From Datnioides undecimradiatus (taxonomy: Eukaryota > Chordata > Actinopteri > Lobotiformes > Datnioididae): 64,000 nucleotides of DNA. The DNA is taken from positions 992,001 through 1,056,000 of the forward strand of contig WARS01000046.1 of assembly GCA_008933995.1 (NCBI GenBank). The letters run 5' to 3'. A program made the translations under genes and the position numbers. Of this stretch, positions 1 to 12,108 are shown piece after piece; the first letter of the stretch is position 1; every line of letters begins with the position of its first letter. The notes under the pieces were generated by a model, which was given only the letters and a program-made list of their open reading frames with translations, was not told the origin of the DNA and ran no database searches.

Positions 1-291
1 CTGGTCTGTGGGAAATGAAGTGATGTTGAATGCAGAAGCTGCTGAGTACCGGCGACCAGAGTCTCTGGTCAATAATCGATATTGTTAACGGAAATGAACA
101 CAACGATTTTAAAATGCACAGATCCCCCGATGGGTAACGGGAACACGTGGAGACAAACCAGAGATTTCGACAGCCATCACTCAGCAGCTTCTTTCTCAGA
201 TGTTTATGCTGATGAAAGCTGTTGGTGAACGATGCTGACTCATATCTCGCTGCTCTGTCTGTCTGCTGTGTGACTCCTGAACGTCGGACAG

Positions 292-649
292 GATTTAACT
301 CGTACACTGGAAACTCAGCAGGAGTTGTAGGATCAGGAGAAGTCTACAAGGACCCGCGAGACAAATGGACGAAGAGGTGAGACTCCTGTGCGATCACTTT
401 AAATTAAAAACCTGGAAATTAGATAATAAAACAAATCTGTTACATAAAATCTGAATGTATAGAAGTACGGCAGTGTTTGTGTCTGTGTGTTGCAGTCAGG
501 AGCAGGAGAACTCGATCCCCAGCGGCGCTCCGGAGAGTCTGACCTTCAAGGAGCGCCAGCGTCTCTTCTCTCAGGGGAAGGAGGTTTCCAACAAGGTCAA
601 AGCTTCACGCAAACTCATGGAGCTGGAGAACGAGCTCAACACCAAGTAG
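292..649 (+). CDS. afdn: afadin, C-terminal two exons (partial, 5' part outside window)
   Basis: Afadin is an F-actin-binding adaptor of nectin-based adherens junctions. Two coding exons are visible, 292-376 and 496-649, joined through an intron with GTGAG donor and TTGCAG acceptor; the split codon reads Ser. The first exon encodes the NSYTGNSAG...EVYKDPRDKW stretch. The second encodes SGAPESLTFKERQRLFSQG, then NKVKASRKLMELENELNTK and a stop at 647-649. This is the invariant C-terminus of long afadin in vertebrates (human has SGAPENLTFKERQRLFSQG). The FHA, dilute and PDZ domains would lie upstream, outside the window; bases 1-291 look like intron. The protein end looks intact. The gene is convergent with tmem214. 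Identification is by remembered family sequence; which teleost duplicate (a or b) cannot be told. Confidence 0.92.
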
Positions 650-2525
650 ACCCGAGCCTTTCGCCCCCGTAACTCCGCCCCCCTCACAGCCCCACCTTAA
701 CGACGGCATCACCGCGGTAACGTTAAGGTGCTCCTGCAGAGGGGGGGGGGGCGGGGTCCAAACCGGGTCCAGAGAGCCGGCGCTCGCTTCCCAACCACTG
801 ACCGTCTCCTCCTGTTCGTGTTGTTTTCCCCCTTTTTATTTTATTTTTATTTTAATCATTGAATAACTGGACCATTCACTCTTTTTGACGTAGCTATATC
901 GTTGCAATAGGAGAGACATTTATGGCTTAAAACTTTCTTCCCCCCGTTACGGTCTGTCAAAGATATATAATGATGAAGCACTGTAAAGAAGTTTTAATTG
1001 TATCTAGTGAGAATTTGAGAATCACAAGACAAAGGGGGATATATTTTTGTTTATAAAATGGTTCTTGGGGCGAGGGATGGAGAAAGGTTTAATCTCATTT
1101 TAATTTTTTTTTTTTTTTAAATAGCTCACTGAAATACAAACTATTTTATGGTTATTTTATGCTTTTTTTTTCCTGCAACATGTTGTTTTCACACTTTTAA
1201 TTCCTTCTTGCCAGCAGAAATGCCCACGATTGAGCTCCAGACCAATCTTTATTTTTATTTTGTTGTTGTTTTTTTTTTTAAAAAAAGTGGAAACACTGTT
1301 ATTTCATTCCGTAGCAAGAAAGCATGGGATTTTCTTTTTTTTTCTTTTGTGATGTTTTAGATAAACTCTGAAAGATTCTCCAGAGGAGGATCAAACAGTC
1401 CAGAGAAGGATCTTTAAGTGCACAACATTACTGTAAATATTTGGGTCCACAACTGTCTCACTCTTTTACTACTGTAGAAACCTGCCAGGCTACTAAAAAC
1501 TGCAAAACTAATGTGATTTAACAGCATTTTGGTGACAGATAATCCAACAGGAAGTTCTGCTAAAACTGGACTGTGTCCCCGCTGCTCCTCGCTGTCAGTG
1601 GAGTGAAATTTTTAAATGTTTTGCCCAAATCTGAGGTAACCTTAATTTTACTTTGTTTTAAATCTAATAGTTATCTTTTTGCAGAGTTGTGTGAGGTTAA
1701 TTTGATTGATTTGTACCCTAAATTCAAGCCGGAAAGAGGATTTCTTTCACTCACAATGTGATCAATGCTGGTTTTCACGATTAAAAAAAAACAGAAAAGA
1801 AATTAAAACTGCTCTCTTAAGTCCGTGTTTGCTTTACAGATATTTATTTCAAAGCTTGTGGAAAAAACATACTTGCACAAAAACTTGTTTTTAATATTAA
1901 ATATGTATCTGCAAACTGTTCTGAGAAGTGGATTACATTTGGGACCTCCTGTACTGTGGTAATAATCTGTGTTTTTCTGCTTTAGAGACAGAAAAGTGTT
2001 CTGTTTTTACACCAGCTGTAGTTCGGGGAGATCCAGATTTATTATTCTTTATCTTATGTTTGAGGACTGGAGTCAAGGTGACAGAATTGTGATTGTACAA
2101 ATATATAAACACACACAATTTCCATAATCACATCCACCGCCACTGCTGCTCTGCTGATGTAGAAAAGGAACGCACTTCGCACCCCGGTGTGTCCCCCAGT
2201 TTTGAAAAAATAAAACATAAAAAATAGTGAAGTTTCAAATGTATCTCTCTTCTGCAGTTTGTTTGAGTGACTCCATCCTGTGTGTGGATTTATTTTATTT
2301 TCTTCTCTCCAGGAGCCTCCACTAAAACCGATTCTACGTGACGAGATAAGATGCTGTTATAATAACTGACCTGTAAAAACGCTACAGACGTGTCTCCTCC
2401 CTCTCCCCCCACAACAAAAACAACAGCAGCAACTATTCCTTTTTAGGTTTCAAAATGAACTGAATCATTTAAATGGTTTCATGTTTAGCCTTTTGTAAAT
2501 CATTAATAAATACAGATTTTTCAAC
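650..2525 (+). other. afdn: afadin 3'UTR (putative)
   Basis: About 1.9 kb after the afadin stop has no credible coding exon and is T-rich. A canonical AATAAA at 2505-2510 is followed by a GT-rich stretch (about 2532-2562), the usual layout of a cleavage site, so the transcript probably ends near 2525. A second AATAAA at 2209-2214 could give a shorter form. A run of 11 G at 741-751, followed by further G runs, lies in the mRNA-sense strand. Confidence 0.6.
2505..2510 (+). terminator. polyadenylation signal of afadin (AATAAA)
   Basis: Perfect AATAAA in the sense strand of afadin, followed within about 25-55 bases by a GT-rich element. The alternative AATAAA lies at 2209-2214. Confidence 0.6.
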
Positions 2526-4172
2526 AGTGCAGGCTGGAAGTGTGGTCTTTTGTCATTGTTATGATCGCATTAGTAGATAAGCTAAGCTAATTTAACTCTG
2601 TATAGATATGCCGAAGTACTGAACTCGCAAATATTTAAACTGATTTCATTTACTGTTTTTATTTGATTAGATATCTGAGTAGACATACGTATTACACCAT
2701 TGCATTTTAAGCTTGGTTAACTTTAAAGATCAGATTTTATCTACAAAACACTTTAAAATTAAGCCGCCCTGCAAGTGCGTATGGTTAGTTTCCACTGCAA
2801 CCACAGTAGTAAATCTTTGCATATGTAAATGCATCAATAATGGTAATGTAGCAATGACATTCCTAAGCATGTTTTTTGCAAATACATTTGAGCTACAGAT
2901 GAAATCTTGAATGCAACAGTATCTTATAGTGACGTTTTGTTTCCGTTTTAAGTACACAGTGGCTGTACATTGTACCAGAGGAGCAGAGATTTTGTGAGGC
3001 AAGAGGGAGATAAAAATATAATAAAGTAGGTCTAAATGGTTGAAATGAATCATTATCGAAACTAATTTTCATTCATTCAATTATATATAGTCATTAAAAA
3101 GTTTTACTTGTCTTCTTTGGGGAAAAATTTAAGTTGAAATTCTGGTTAAAATGCTCAAACAGCGACATCTGCAGGTCAGTCTGTGATCTGATTGTAAGAC
3201 GCAGAGCCGATAGGTTCATAGGGGGCGGGAACTCATAAGCAATTAATAGTCTTCTCTTATTGGCCAAAACACGGAAAATGATCGTCAACAGACCAATCAA
3301 CAACCAGATTACAATATTGACATCTCGTTGGTCCAATGATCTTCAACTTCAATTCTCTTCTACCCATCAAGCGTCGATGTAATCAACTAGTAATAAAGCG
3401 ACAGGCAGGATTAGCATGTTATTTTAAAATTCAGATAAACTTTTAAATTCGTCACCAAAATTTTATTTATGACTGTTCAACACAATTCAAAGGTGCATTC
3501 TTAAGATTTATCTCTCACCTTGTGATGAAGCTAGCTAGCTAGCTACGTGCGTTAGCTAAAACGGAAGTTAGCTAGTTTTAGTAGCATTGAAGCTAACGAT
3601 AAGAAAGACCCTGGCTCACTAACTTCTGAACGGTTTAGATGTTTGTTTTACTCATCTCCTTTAAAGCACTACATTTAATAGTATCCTTAGATGAAGGCGT
3701 TGCGTTAATGCAGCTATACTTAGATCCAATCGTCATTTATTTTTTATGCCCTCATTTATTTTATTTTTAAAATTAGTGAAGCTTAGCAAATAAGTGCACT
3801 GCAGCAGAAAAACACACGAGCTTGTTTAATCATTAAAGGTTTAAAAGGACAAACTAGTTTATTATTTTGACGTTTAATATGACAGATTAGGTGAATGGCG
3901 CCTTCAGGGTGGTACAGAAAGACGCGCCGGAGGAAGAGAATCAACCCGCAGTAACTGCACAGGAAGTAAAGCGTTGCATTGATTGATTAGCTCGTAACTG
4001 GCCAGTATATGTTCAGATAAACCACCTTCGTCCTTTATCTAAAATAAGGAATTACAAATAAGTAGCAGTATTAACGTTAGATCCGAGTTTAACCACCTTG
4101 CAGCCACATGGGTTAGCATGACGCAGCGGAAGTGTAACGTTGATAGGCTGATGTGTGTATATATTATGTTAT
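2526..4172. other. intergenic, no gene seen
   Basis: I see no conserved coding segment or RNA gene here. The one visible structure is a self-complementary AGCT repeat (3529-3545) followed by further TAGCTA words to about 3575. A mildly GC-rich patch around 3890-3960 has no open frame with recognisable similarity. Confidence 0.5.
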
Positions 4173-4255
4173 GTCAGGATGGCCGAGCGGTCTAAGGCGC
4201 TGCGTTCAGGTCGCAGTCTCCCCTGGAGGCGTGGGTTCGAATCCCACTTCTGACA
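4173..4255 (+). tRNA. tRNA-Leu (anticodon CAG)
   Basis: An 83-nt gene for a type II (long variable arm) leucine tRNA reading CUG codons. The acceptor stem GTCAGGA pairs with TTCTGAC (one G-T wobble), with discriminator A at 4255. Box A (TGGCCGAGCGG) and box B (GGTTCGAATCC, 4234-4244) are both intact. The anticodon loop is TTCAGGT, giving anticodon CAG. The variable arm is followed by a perfect T-loop TTCGAAT. A Pol III terminator TTTT lies at 4262-4265. No CCA is encoded, as expected in a eukaryote. It matches vertebrate tRNA-Leu-CAG over nearly its whole length, so it looks functional. It sits alone between convergent afdn and tmem214. Confidence 0.97.
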
Positions 4256-5764
4256 ACAACCTTTTCACTCGACATGTTTCGAAATCTTTTGTCTTTGCAT
4301 CTAAGCAGAACACAACCGAGTCAAATCTTCAAATCGAAAGCTTTGCACTTTATTATTGAACATAAAGTAGCAAACATTAAACCATCACATTTTGTAAGAT
4401 TTATCCAAAACTGGTTTCAAAACTTAAAATAACAATTAATTCTTGTGCTGCATTACCACTTAATGTTATATTTTAATGATGCAAATGCTATAATAAAATT
4501 TAATTAAATGCAATAAAATGAAACATATATGGGGTTTTTAATTCACATTAATGCAACAACCCAAAACAAATTTGGAGCGCTGCGTTTCTCATTCTGGTAG
4601 TCCAGTCTTTGTAGTCATTTCTATACTGTTTGCTTCGTTTGTGTCTCATGAGCTTTTCCTTAACTGTGTTTCATTTTATTGTGACCTACATTCTGACAGC
4701 ACCCTGGTTGAATTCAGTAATGCTTTTCGGTCTAAATAATGTCTTTATCCTTACCTTTAGTCTTCATTACGACACACACACTTCCTCCTGAGGACATTTT
4801 GTTCCATTCAGTTTTTTATTTTCAAGCCATTTCGGCTGTGCTGAATGAATATAGCTCAAATTTACCAGAGGATGTTCATTTTTAAAAAACTTTGTTGTCT
4901 CAGTTCATTGAAATAGCCTAAAATGGCTAAGCTACACAAAAACATTTGGTCCTAACGACAGAAAACGTCCAATTGAAAACCAGTGAAAAGGCCATTTTGA
5001 TCCCACGTTCGCCTCAACATAAACTAATGCATTCCTTTATGTTAAGATTTCATTTTGGACTACTAGCTTTCAATTTGTAATTTTTGTATTTGTCCACCAG
5101 ACAGTGCTACTTTTTCCGATTCAAAGCATGCAGCAAAATTTTCCACCGTTTGCTGTTAAGTGTTTGTCACTATCAATGTTGGATTCAATGCTGCTGCCAA
5201 TCACTGACCCATCTCAGGGCCTAATAATAATAATAATAATAATAAAATACTAATACTGCATTTTATGGTTATTATTTTAGTTTTTTGTTTGTTTGTTTTT
5301 TTGCTAAAAAAACTGTGGAGTGTAAACATACAGACCTTTAAAGGGTTAAAAATCCCAAAAATATAAATATTATGTGATATGCATATTTCAGGCTGAAGTA
5401 GTTATAAAAGACTGACTCGTTCAAAGTGGGAAAAATATTGATATCTAATATTTTTACAGCAGTTTTTGGGAAGGTGACATTTTTTGTCATTAGGGACAAA
5501 TGTGTTAGGATAGTAAAGGACCTCGTAAGGATTAGAAAAATGATAGATTAAGAAAAACAATATTGTTTTTGAGGTTCAAAGGTAAATATTGACTTAAAAA
5601 CAGCACTTCACAGCACAGCAACGTACACCACATGTTCTTCATCAGTAGGTCTGATGTCCATAGTTTCACTTTGTATATGCCGTGACCATGTGGGACTATT
5701 AAATTCTCAGTCTCTATAGTTACAGAGTAACAGAAACAGATTAACCAAAAACAAAAAAACAGTG
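4256..5764. other. intergenic between tRNA-Leu and the tmem214 3' end
   Basis: AT-rich DNA with no supported gene. It holds the Pol III terminator of the tRNA at its left edge and a (TAA)8 microsatellite at 5222-5245. The only longish frames are unconserved and short. Confidence 0.5.
5222..5245. repeat. (TAA)n microsatellite
   Basis: Eight perfect TAA units in intergenic DNA. Confidence 0.95.
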
Positions 5765-5779
5765 AATGGGGTTGAAGTC

Positions 5780-5785
5780 TTTATT
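5780..5785 (-). terminator. polyadenylation signal of tmem214 (AATAAA)
   Basis: Minus-strand AATAAA about 1.1 kb after the tmem214 stop codon. An alternative signal lies at 5916-5921. Confidence 0.5.
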
Positions 5786-6880
5786 ATAAATCATTTACAT
5801 TACAAAGTAAGACATTAGTCGTTGCCATATCCATCCAAACATCTTGTTACCAAGTCAGAGTTAGTGAATCAGCTGGTCAGAAGTGTTTGCCTTGCCCAGA
5901 GGAAGCAGGCGGGGGTTTATTCTTTTTCACATTTTAACATACAGGATGTTGGCACGGGGGTTAATCATGATCCCATCTTTGAGAATAAGCTTGCTGATCC
6001 ACGCAGACACACACACACATACAGAACATCATTAACCTTCAAGTATGACTACATGACCGCAGAGCTGTTTGCAGCTCAGGTAATGAGCGCTGGATGGCAA
6101 AAGAAAAAGAAACAGCGGCCAGACGATTGAAGCAGCAAAGATAAGACGAAGAGATGTGTAGGAGAGGCGAGACGGCAGGTAGAGCTCTTCTTCTAGACTT
6201 TTGGAATTGACTGTGACGCCCCTTGTGTCCTGGTTTTGTGTTGCGCAGTCCACTCAAAAGCATCTGAAAGAGTCAGTCCACCAGTAGCTGTGACCCTTTC
6301 CCCTCAGTGTCTTTCTTGTTGAAGGCTTTACATTGTGAGCTGCCAGGCCGACAGCGCTGGATTTCAGGCTTTGCTGAGCATACTGCATCTGATCCAACTT
6401 CAGAGTGAGCCAGACATAGTGTGGGAGAAGTGCTGTCCCTTAGGAGTCAAAAATGTTTTTGGTCTTTTCCCTGTTCTTTACCAAGTTTTCACATAACTCT
6501 TTTTTTTTATATCTTTAAATAAAAATGGTTTATAAATCATCTACAAACCTACATTTTTCTATAAATTACACAATCTGTTTAACCCAAAGGTTAAAGAAAC
6601 AGCTGAAATTTGCAGTAGAAAACTCAGGGATAGAGAGAGAGATACGACCTCTGCATCCAGCAGTGACAAAAGGATTGGTAGAAAAAAAACATCTATACAA
6701 CAGCGAACTGATTCAAACATTTTTAGCCCAAACAAGAGACAGAAGGGTCGTTTTTAGTGAGAGTTCGTTTGTCTGACCCCTCAGTGTCCAATCACGGCTT
6801 GAGAGGGGAGCCGAAGCGCTGAAAGGCAGCCACAGATTGGGTACAAGTGTGCACGTGTGTATGTAACTTCATGTGTGTAT

Positions 6881-6899
6881 TGTGTGTGTGTGTGTGTGT
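6881..6899. repeat. (TG)n microsatellite in tmem214 3'UTR
   Basis: Perfect TG/CA run starting 26 bases beyond the tmem214 stop codon, so it would be transcribed as (AC)n. Confidence 0.9.
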
Positions 6900-6924
6900 A
6901 TATTAGCCGGCGCCTGTGATGTCA

Positions 6925-9900
6925 TCACGCTCGTGTCAGCAGCTCCTGGGCCCACGTCTTGATGGCCGATGTCGTGTGTTGGAGCAGCTGCCACGTTGAG
7001 TTGGTGAAGGACAGAGCGTGGCCCTGCAGACACGATACGGACACCTCGCCGCTGCAGGAGAAACACAGAAAAGTGGTTTTTTAGAGTTTGCTTGGTTAAA
7101 CGTGCAGCTTGATCCTCTGAGTTTAAACCTTCGCTGGCAGACCAGGAGACAAACACTGTCGACGTGTGCTTACAGCTTGTGAATCTGCCTGTAGTCTCCT
7201 TCCACAGCTCTGTCACCATCATTGTGTGAACTCGTTAGGCTCGACTGTAAATGGACTTTTATTTATTTGTAAAAGTCCTGCACTGTCCCACCATATGTAT
7301 ATGTATGTGTACATGTGTGTATGTATATGTATGTGTACATATGCATATATATGTGTACATACATTTGCACGATTTGCATGTGTGTACATGTGAAGATGTA
7401 TGTTTGTATATTCTTACTTCTGTTCTACTCCATCTTATTTTAGTTAATTTTATTTATTTTTACTTTATTTCATTATCTCTTTTTATATGCTCTTATATAT
7501 AGTTTCTCATGTTGATACTTGCTGTTTGACACTACTCTATATCTGAATTTCCTTCGGGATTAATAAAGTATCTATCTATATATCTATCTGCAGGCTTAAA
7601 AGTAAAACACTGAACACTATTTGTTTTTGTGGATCTTTTAAGTAATTAGTAATTAATAATGTTAATTCATCCAGAAAATGTCATGTTATAACTCTCTACA
7701 TCCCAAGATGCAACCTTCAAAGCTCAAGACATTTTTTTTGTGTATTGCGTCAGCTCTGAATATGTGTTTTCAAATTAAAAGCATATTGTAAAAACATTTT
7801 GCTGTGAACTATGTTGTGGTATCTTTGTGAAAATTTCAAATGTTCAAAATTATTTAAACAGCGTTATGATCAAGTGCCAAGCATATTCCATATGATCTCT
7901 TATATGTAATATATGTAGATGTATAAACAAATCATATTGTAGCAAGTTAATGCAGCCACATAGCAGGCACAGCAGGCACTGACTAAATGTAAACATCTCT
8001 GTGCAAGAACTAGTTTACACTGTGCAGCCAGTGACATATCTCCATCTCCAGTAAGGAAACACTTGTTGACAACATGGCTCTTCACGCTCTTCAACGCCAG
8101 ATTGTTGCAGAGAAACAGGAATAAATAATAAACGTTACAGCCCGGCGATAAAGACGCCTCAAAGTACTGACTTGCAGGATTCCTGTAGGTTGGTCCACGC
8201 TCGTTTTAGCAGCTCAGATATGTAGACCAGCGCTGGCAGGATGTAGTTCTGATGGAGGGAGAGGAGGAGCTCCTTAATGTAAGCCAACACCTCGAACACA
8301 CTGTCTGGAGTGTTGGTGTTCACCTGAGCAAAGACACACACAGGTCGGACACTCATCAGTGACTGTTTCAGCTCGTTCAGTCCAAACATCAGAACAGTTC
8401 TGGACGGGACGTAACAGCGCAGCGTTTCACAGCCTTACCCACTCGATGACCTGCGGCGTCTTTTCTTTCACCCAGAGAATGAACTGCGTGGTGTTTTCAG
8501 AGATAAAGATGGCCGCCGTTTTCGCCTTGTCCAGACCCTGTTCCATCAGCGGCCCCACAACCCGCACGCACTCGGAATAATAATGAGGAGTGTTTGTCTC
8601 CAACCAGCTGCGGACGAGACAAGAACACACAAAATACAAACGCGGGTTAATGTTCTTTATCTCTTAAACGTGAATTAAATCCAGTGAGGGTAAACACGTG
8701 TAGTGTTGGAGGGTGAGGTCCTACCTGAAGCCCTGTTTGGTGTACACTGTGATTTTGCTCCAGGCCTGCTGAGAGACGGCTGTGACCCCTGAGTTGCGAA
8801 GGTGCAGGGCTGTGGTGGATTCTGAAACCGGTAACGCACAGTGTGAGAGATCGAAACACAGACATGACGACCGGTGACCGTTGACGAGAGAAAGAGGACT
8901 CGGGCGGACCTGCGAAGGAGCCGTGCGATCTGACGTCGTGAGCGATGAAGCCGGCGGCGAACACGAGCAGAACCATGAGCAGTTTGGACCAGGGGAAGCC
9001 TCGACCGCGCATCTTCACCTGCAGATTCTGCAGACAGACGATAAAACACGGAGCGAAACTTAAGCAGACTTAGGTTAAGATTTGATATCGAACTACGGTT
9101 TAATTATGTGTTAGAAAACATCAGCTAAGTTCAGCCTTTTCACTGACTGACAGTCTCACCTGACACAGGTTATTGCACTCCTGAAGGTCCTGAGATGCAA
9201 CGATGTCTCTCATCTCCTCGTTCGTCACTCTGAAAGACTGGATTGTCTCTTCGAGGTTCTTCCGAAGCTAAAAGGTGGAAAATGAAAACCGGTAGTCAAG
9301 TTTCCAGAAGAAACATAGTTTAACCTTTGATCTTAACTTTAGGCCTGCTCACTGCAACATACTGAGCCCAAGGACGTGAGTTTGGTGTAGGAACCATCAG
9401 GCGTCGTGGTGGGAGTCTTACCTTTGGTGGCAGGATATTCCAGGACATCAGTAAATGGTTCAACAGCAGGCTGGAGGAGAGACGAGACAGAGGGTGAGCT
9501 GTAAGGCCTTTCTGTCTGCTCAGTTTACAAAGAGAGAAACACTGCACAAATCACCTGGACTGGGGTAAGTGTTTGGTATAGAGCTGCCGCCACACTCCCA
9601 GGCTCTGCACGTCCACACACAAACACTCCGTCATACTGCTGAGAAGCTGCAAAAACACAAGGATGCACAAGAATGTGATTAAATACATATAAACATAAAA
9701 ACAAAATAGTGGACGGGGCTCCCAGGCCTGAGAGCTGAAGCCGATGTGTAGGGTGCAATAACGTGCATTCTTTCTAGTTGCCAGCAGGGGGCGGCACCGC
9801 TGTTTGCAAGAAGAAGCTAGCTGGTGTAGATGTAGATGGTCTTTCTCACCTGATTTATTAACACCCAGGTTCATTTTTATACAAATGATAAAGCAGAGGA

Positions 9901-12054
9901 TGCTTCAGTGGTCAACTCTGCGTCTTACCTCTCTCTTCATGTCGTCCGGACAGTGCGGCGTGGCTCTGGACAGGAATGACGGCAGGTACGTGTGTAGCGT
10001 GCTCTCAGGTTTGGCTCCGAACGCGAGGACCTTGAGCCGAGGATACAGACGCCTCAGCTGCTCCTGCAGACTGAACACAAACAAAGACTGGTTGTCAAAA
10101 TGCTGCAGCAGTGACGGAGCAATGACATTATTAATTACCTCAATACATTATCACTGACGGCTTCGGCTCACACACAATCTCTTTGCTTGCCAAAGTCACC
10201 TCCTGTGTTTGTTAGACGTTATTTAAGCATCCAGGCTAAATTCTTAACTCTTCACTCTTGACACCCCGTCATTCGTACACGCGGCAGTCATGGGATAGTT
10301 CAACACTGACACGACTGGGCACCGGTGTTTGCATTTACAGTTACCTTGATGACAGGGCGTTCTTGGGCATGAAGGCAAAATCCAGCAGAGGAAAGAACTC
10401 TTTAGGACCCATGATGCCAAACCCCTTCGTCAGGTTTGCATGAAGCCTGGAAACAAGAAAGTGCAGCCTAACTGAATCAAACATATAAAACTGTGACCTT
10501 AGTAAAACATTTCTAAACTGCACAGAAGACAGTCCTGAGAAAAACAATTATTTCAAAATAAAACCTGGTATCCAATTATAATAACAGTGTTACTGTCACT
10601 GTAGGCATCAAAGTGTCATTGCTACCCTCAGAGGATGTTTACAAAAGAAATGCAAGTGTCTTTTTCCCCATGAGGCAACGCTGAGCAGTCTCACTCCACT
10701 TATAATGAGAAGTACACAAGGTTTTTGATGTATTTCAGACCAGAAAAAGAAAACAAACAAACACATTTCTCAGAGGGACTTACAGCAGAAGTCTCTCCAG
10801 ATATGCGATGGCATAAGAAGACAGAGACTTGACTCCCAGCACAGGAAGCATGATTCCCAGCCACACTGAAACACAAATAAAGAACCTGATTCATCACAAA
10901 CAGGAGGAGCTCTTAGTTCTGGCATTTAAATAGTGTCAACAGTCGGCCCAGAGCGACGGCAGCAGCAGAACACGGGTTCTACTCCTGCATTCATTATTAC
11001 ATAAGCAGCGTGATCGCAGAAATCAATAAGTTAGCTAATGTGCAGCTGCATCGCTTCTGTGTGTACTATTGATCCCTTAAACACTTCACTGTTGCACAAG
11101 TCTATAATGTTACAATACACTCAGTATTATTACTTTTCTTCTTCTCACATTCATTGCTGCTTCTTGAACGCCATGTTTCCCACTCACGGAGGAAATCACA
11201 CTGGAAAGTCTGATCATATCAAAGTCTGGGGCTCAGGCAGGAAACTCTGGATCACTTTTTAAATCCTGATAACATGATGAGAGTGGTTCTTTCTGATTAA
11301 AGCTCCCAGCATCGAGATCATTCGCACAGCATTTTGTGTCTGCAGCTTTGTAAACAGCCTCAGAATGAACCCCACTGTCTCTCTACTTGCTTTGGGCGAG
11401 TGGAACAGCACTCAGTCGTCTTATGTTGCAGATGAAGGCTGTTATGCAATTTTCCAAGAATATTCATGCTCCCAGACCCACGCACTGACACCCACTCCTC
11501 TCCTAACTCACAGCTTCGCCAAATAACGAAGCAAAGAGCAGGAGCAGCAGCTGAGTTTTCAAAGTGGCAGCGAGTTTAGGCTCACAGATGGCTGCTCTGA
11601 TGTGCCCTGTTGCTTCATTAACCCCCAACCCAGAGTTTCTGTTAGCACATATTGTTGAGAAAGTGGGAGAAAGGGGAGACAGACTAATACAGAGCAGGGG
11701 ACGGTGAAATACTGTGTCTGTGCATTTAATAAAGAGCGTATGCTTTGGCAGCAGACTGTTTAACTGTCCTTTACCTCTTAGTCCCTGGCTGAGGTCATAA
11801 AACCCAGCTTGGCCGAGAGCCCACATGATGGTCAAACACTTGACAGGACGATTCTGAACGGACCGCAGCAGCTCCAAATACTGCAGGGGAACAAAGGGGC
11901 ACGGCAGCATGTTATTCCAAGGTTATTGCAAAAGGCAACAGAGCTGAAGCTTCATGTTTGAAATGGCAAAGGTTCTAGAGAAGAGAGCATTTGTACACTC
12001 AGAGCAGACAAGGACAGTGAGGCTGTAATCTGCCAGTTAGCTGCAGGCCCTCAA

Positions 12055-12108
<54 letters not shown>

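Larger units (their letters stand above)
5765..6924 (-). other. tmem214: tmem214 3'UTR (putative)
   Basis: About 1.15 kb after the tmem214 stop on the minus strand, with no coding similarity. An AATAAA on the minus strand (plus-strand TTTATT, 5780-5785) is the likely polyadenylation signal; another lies at 5916-5921. A CA/TG microsatellite (6881-6899) begins about 26 bases after the stop codon. Confidence 0.55.

Noticed and set aside
4153-4359. 68-codon open frame over the tRNA
   Set aside because: Fully explained by the tRNA-Leu gene and its flanks.
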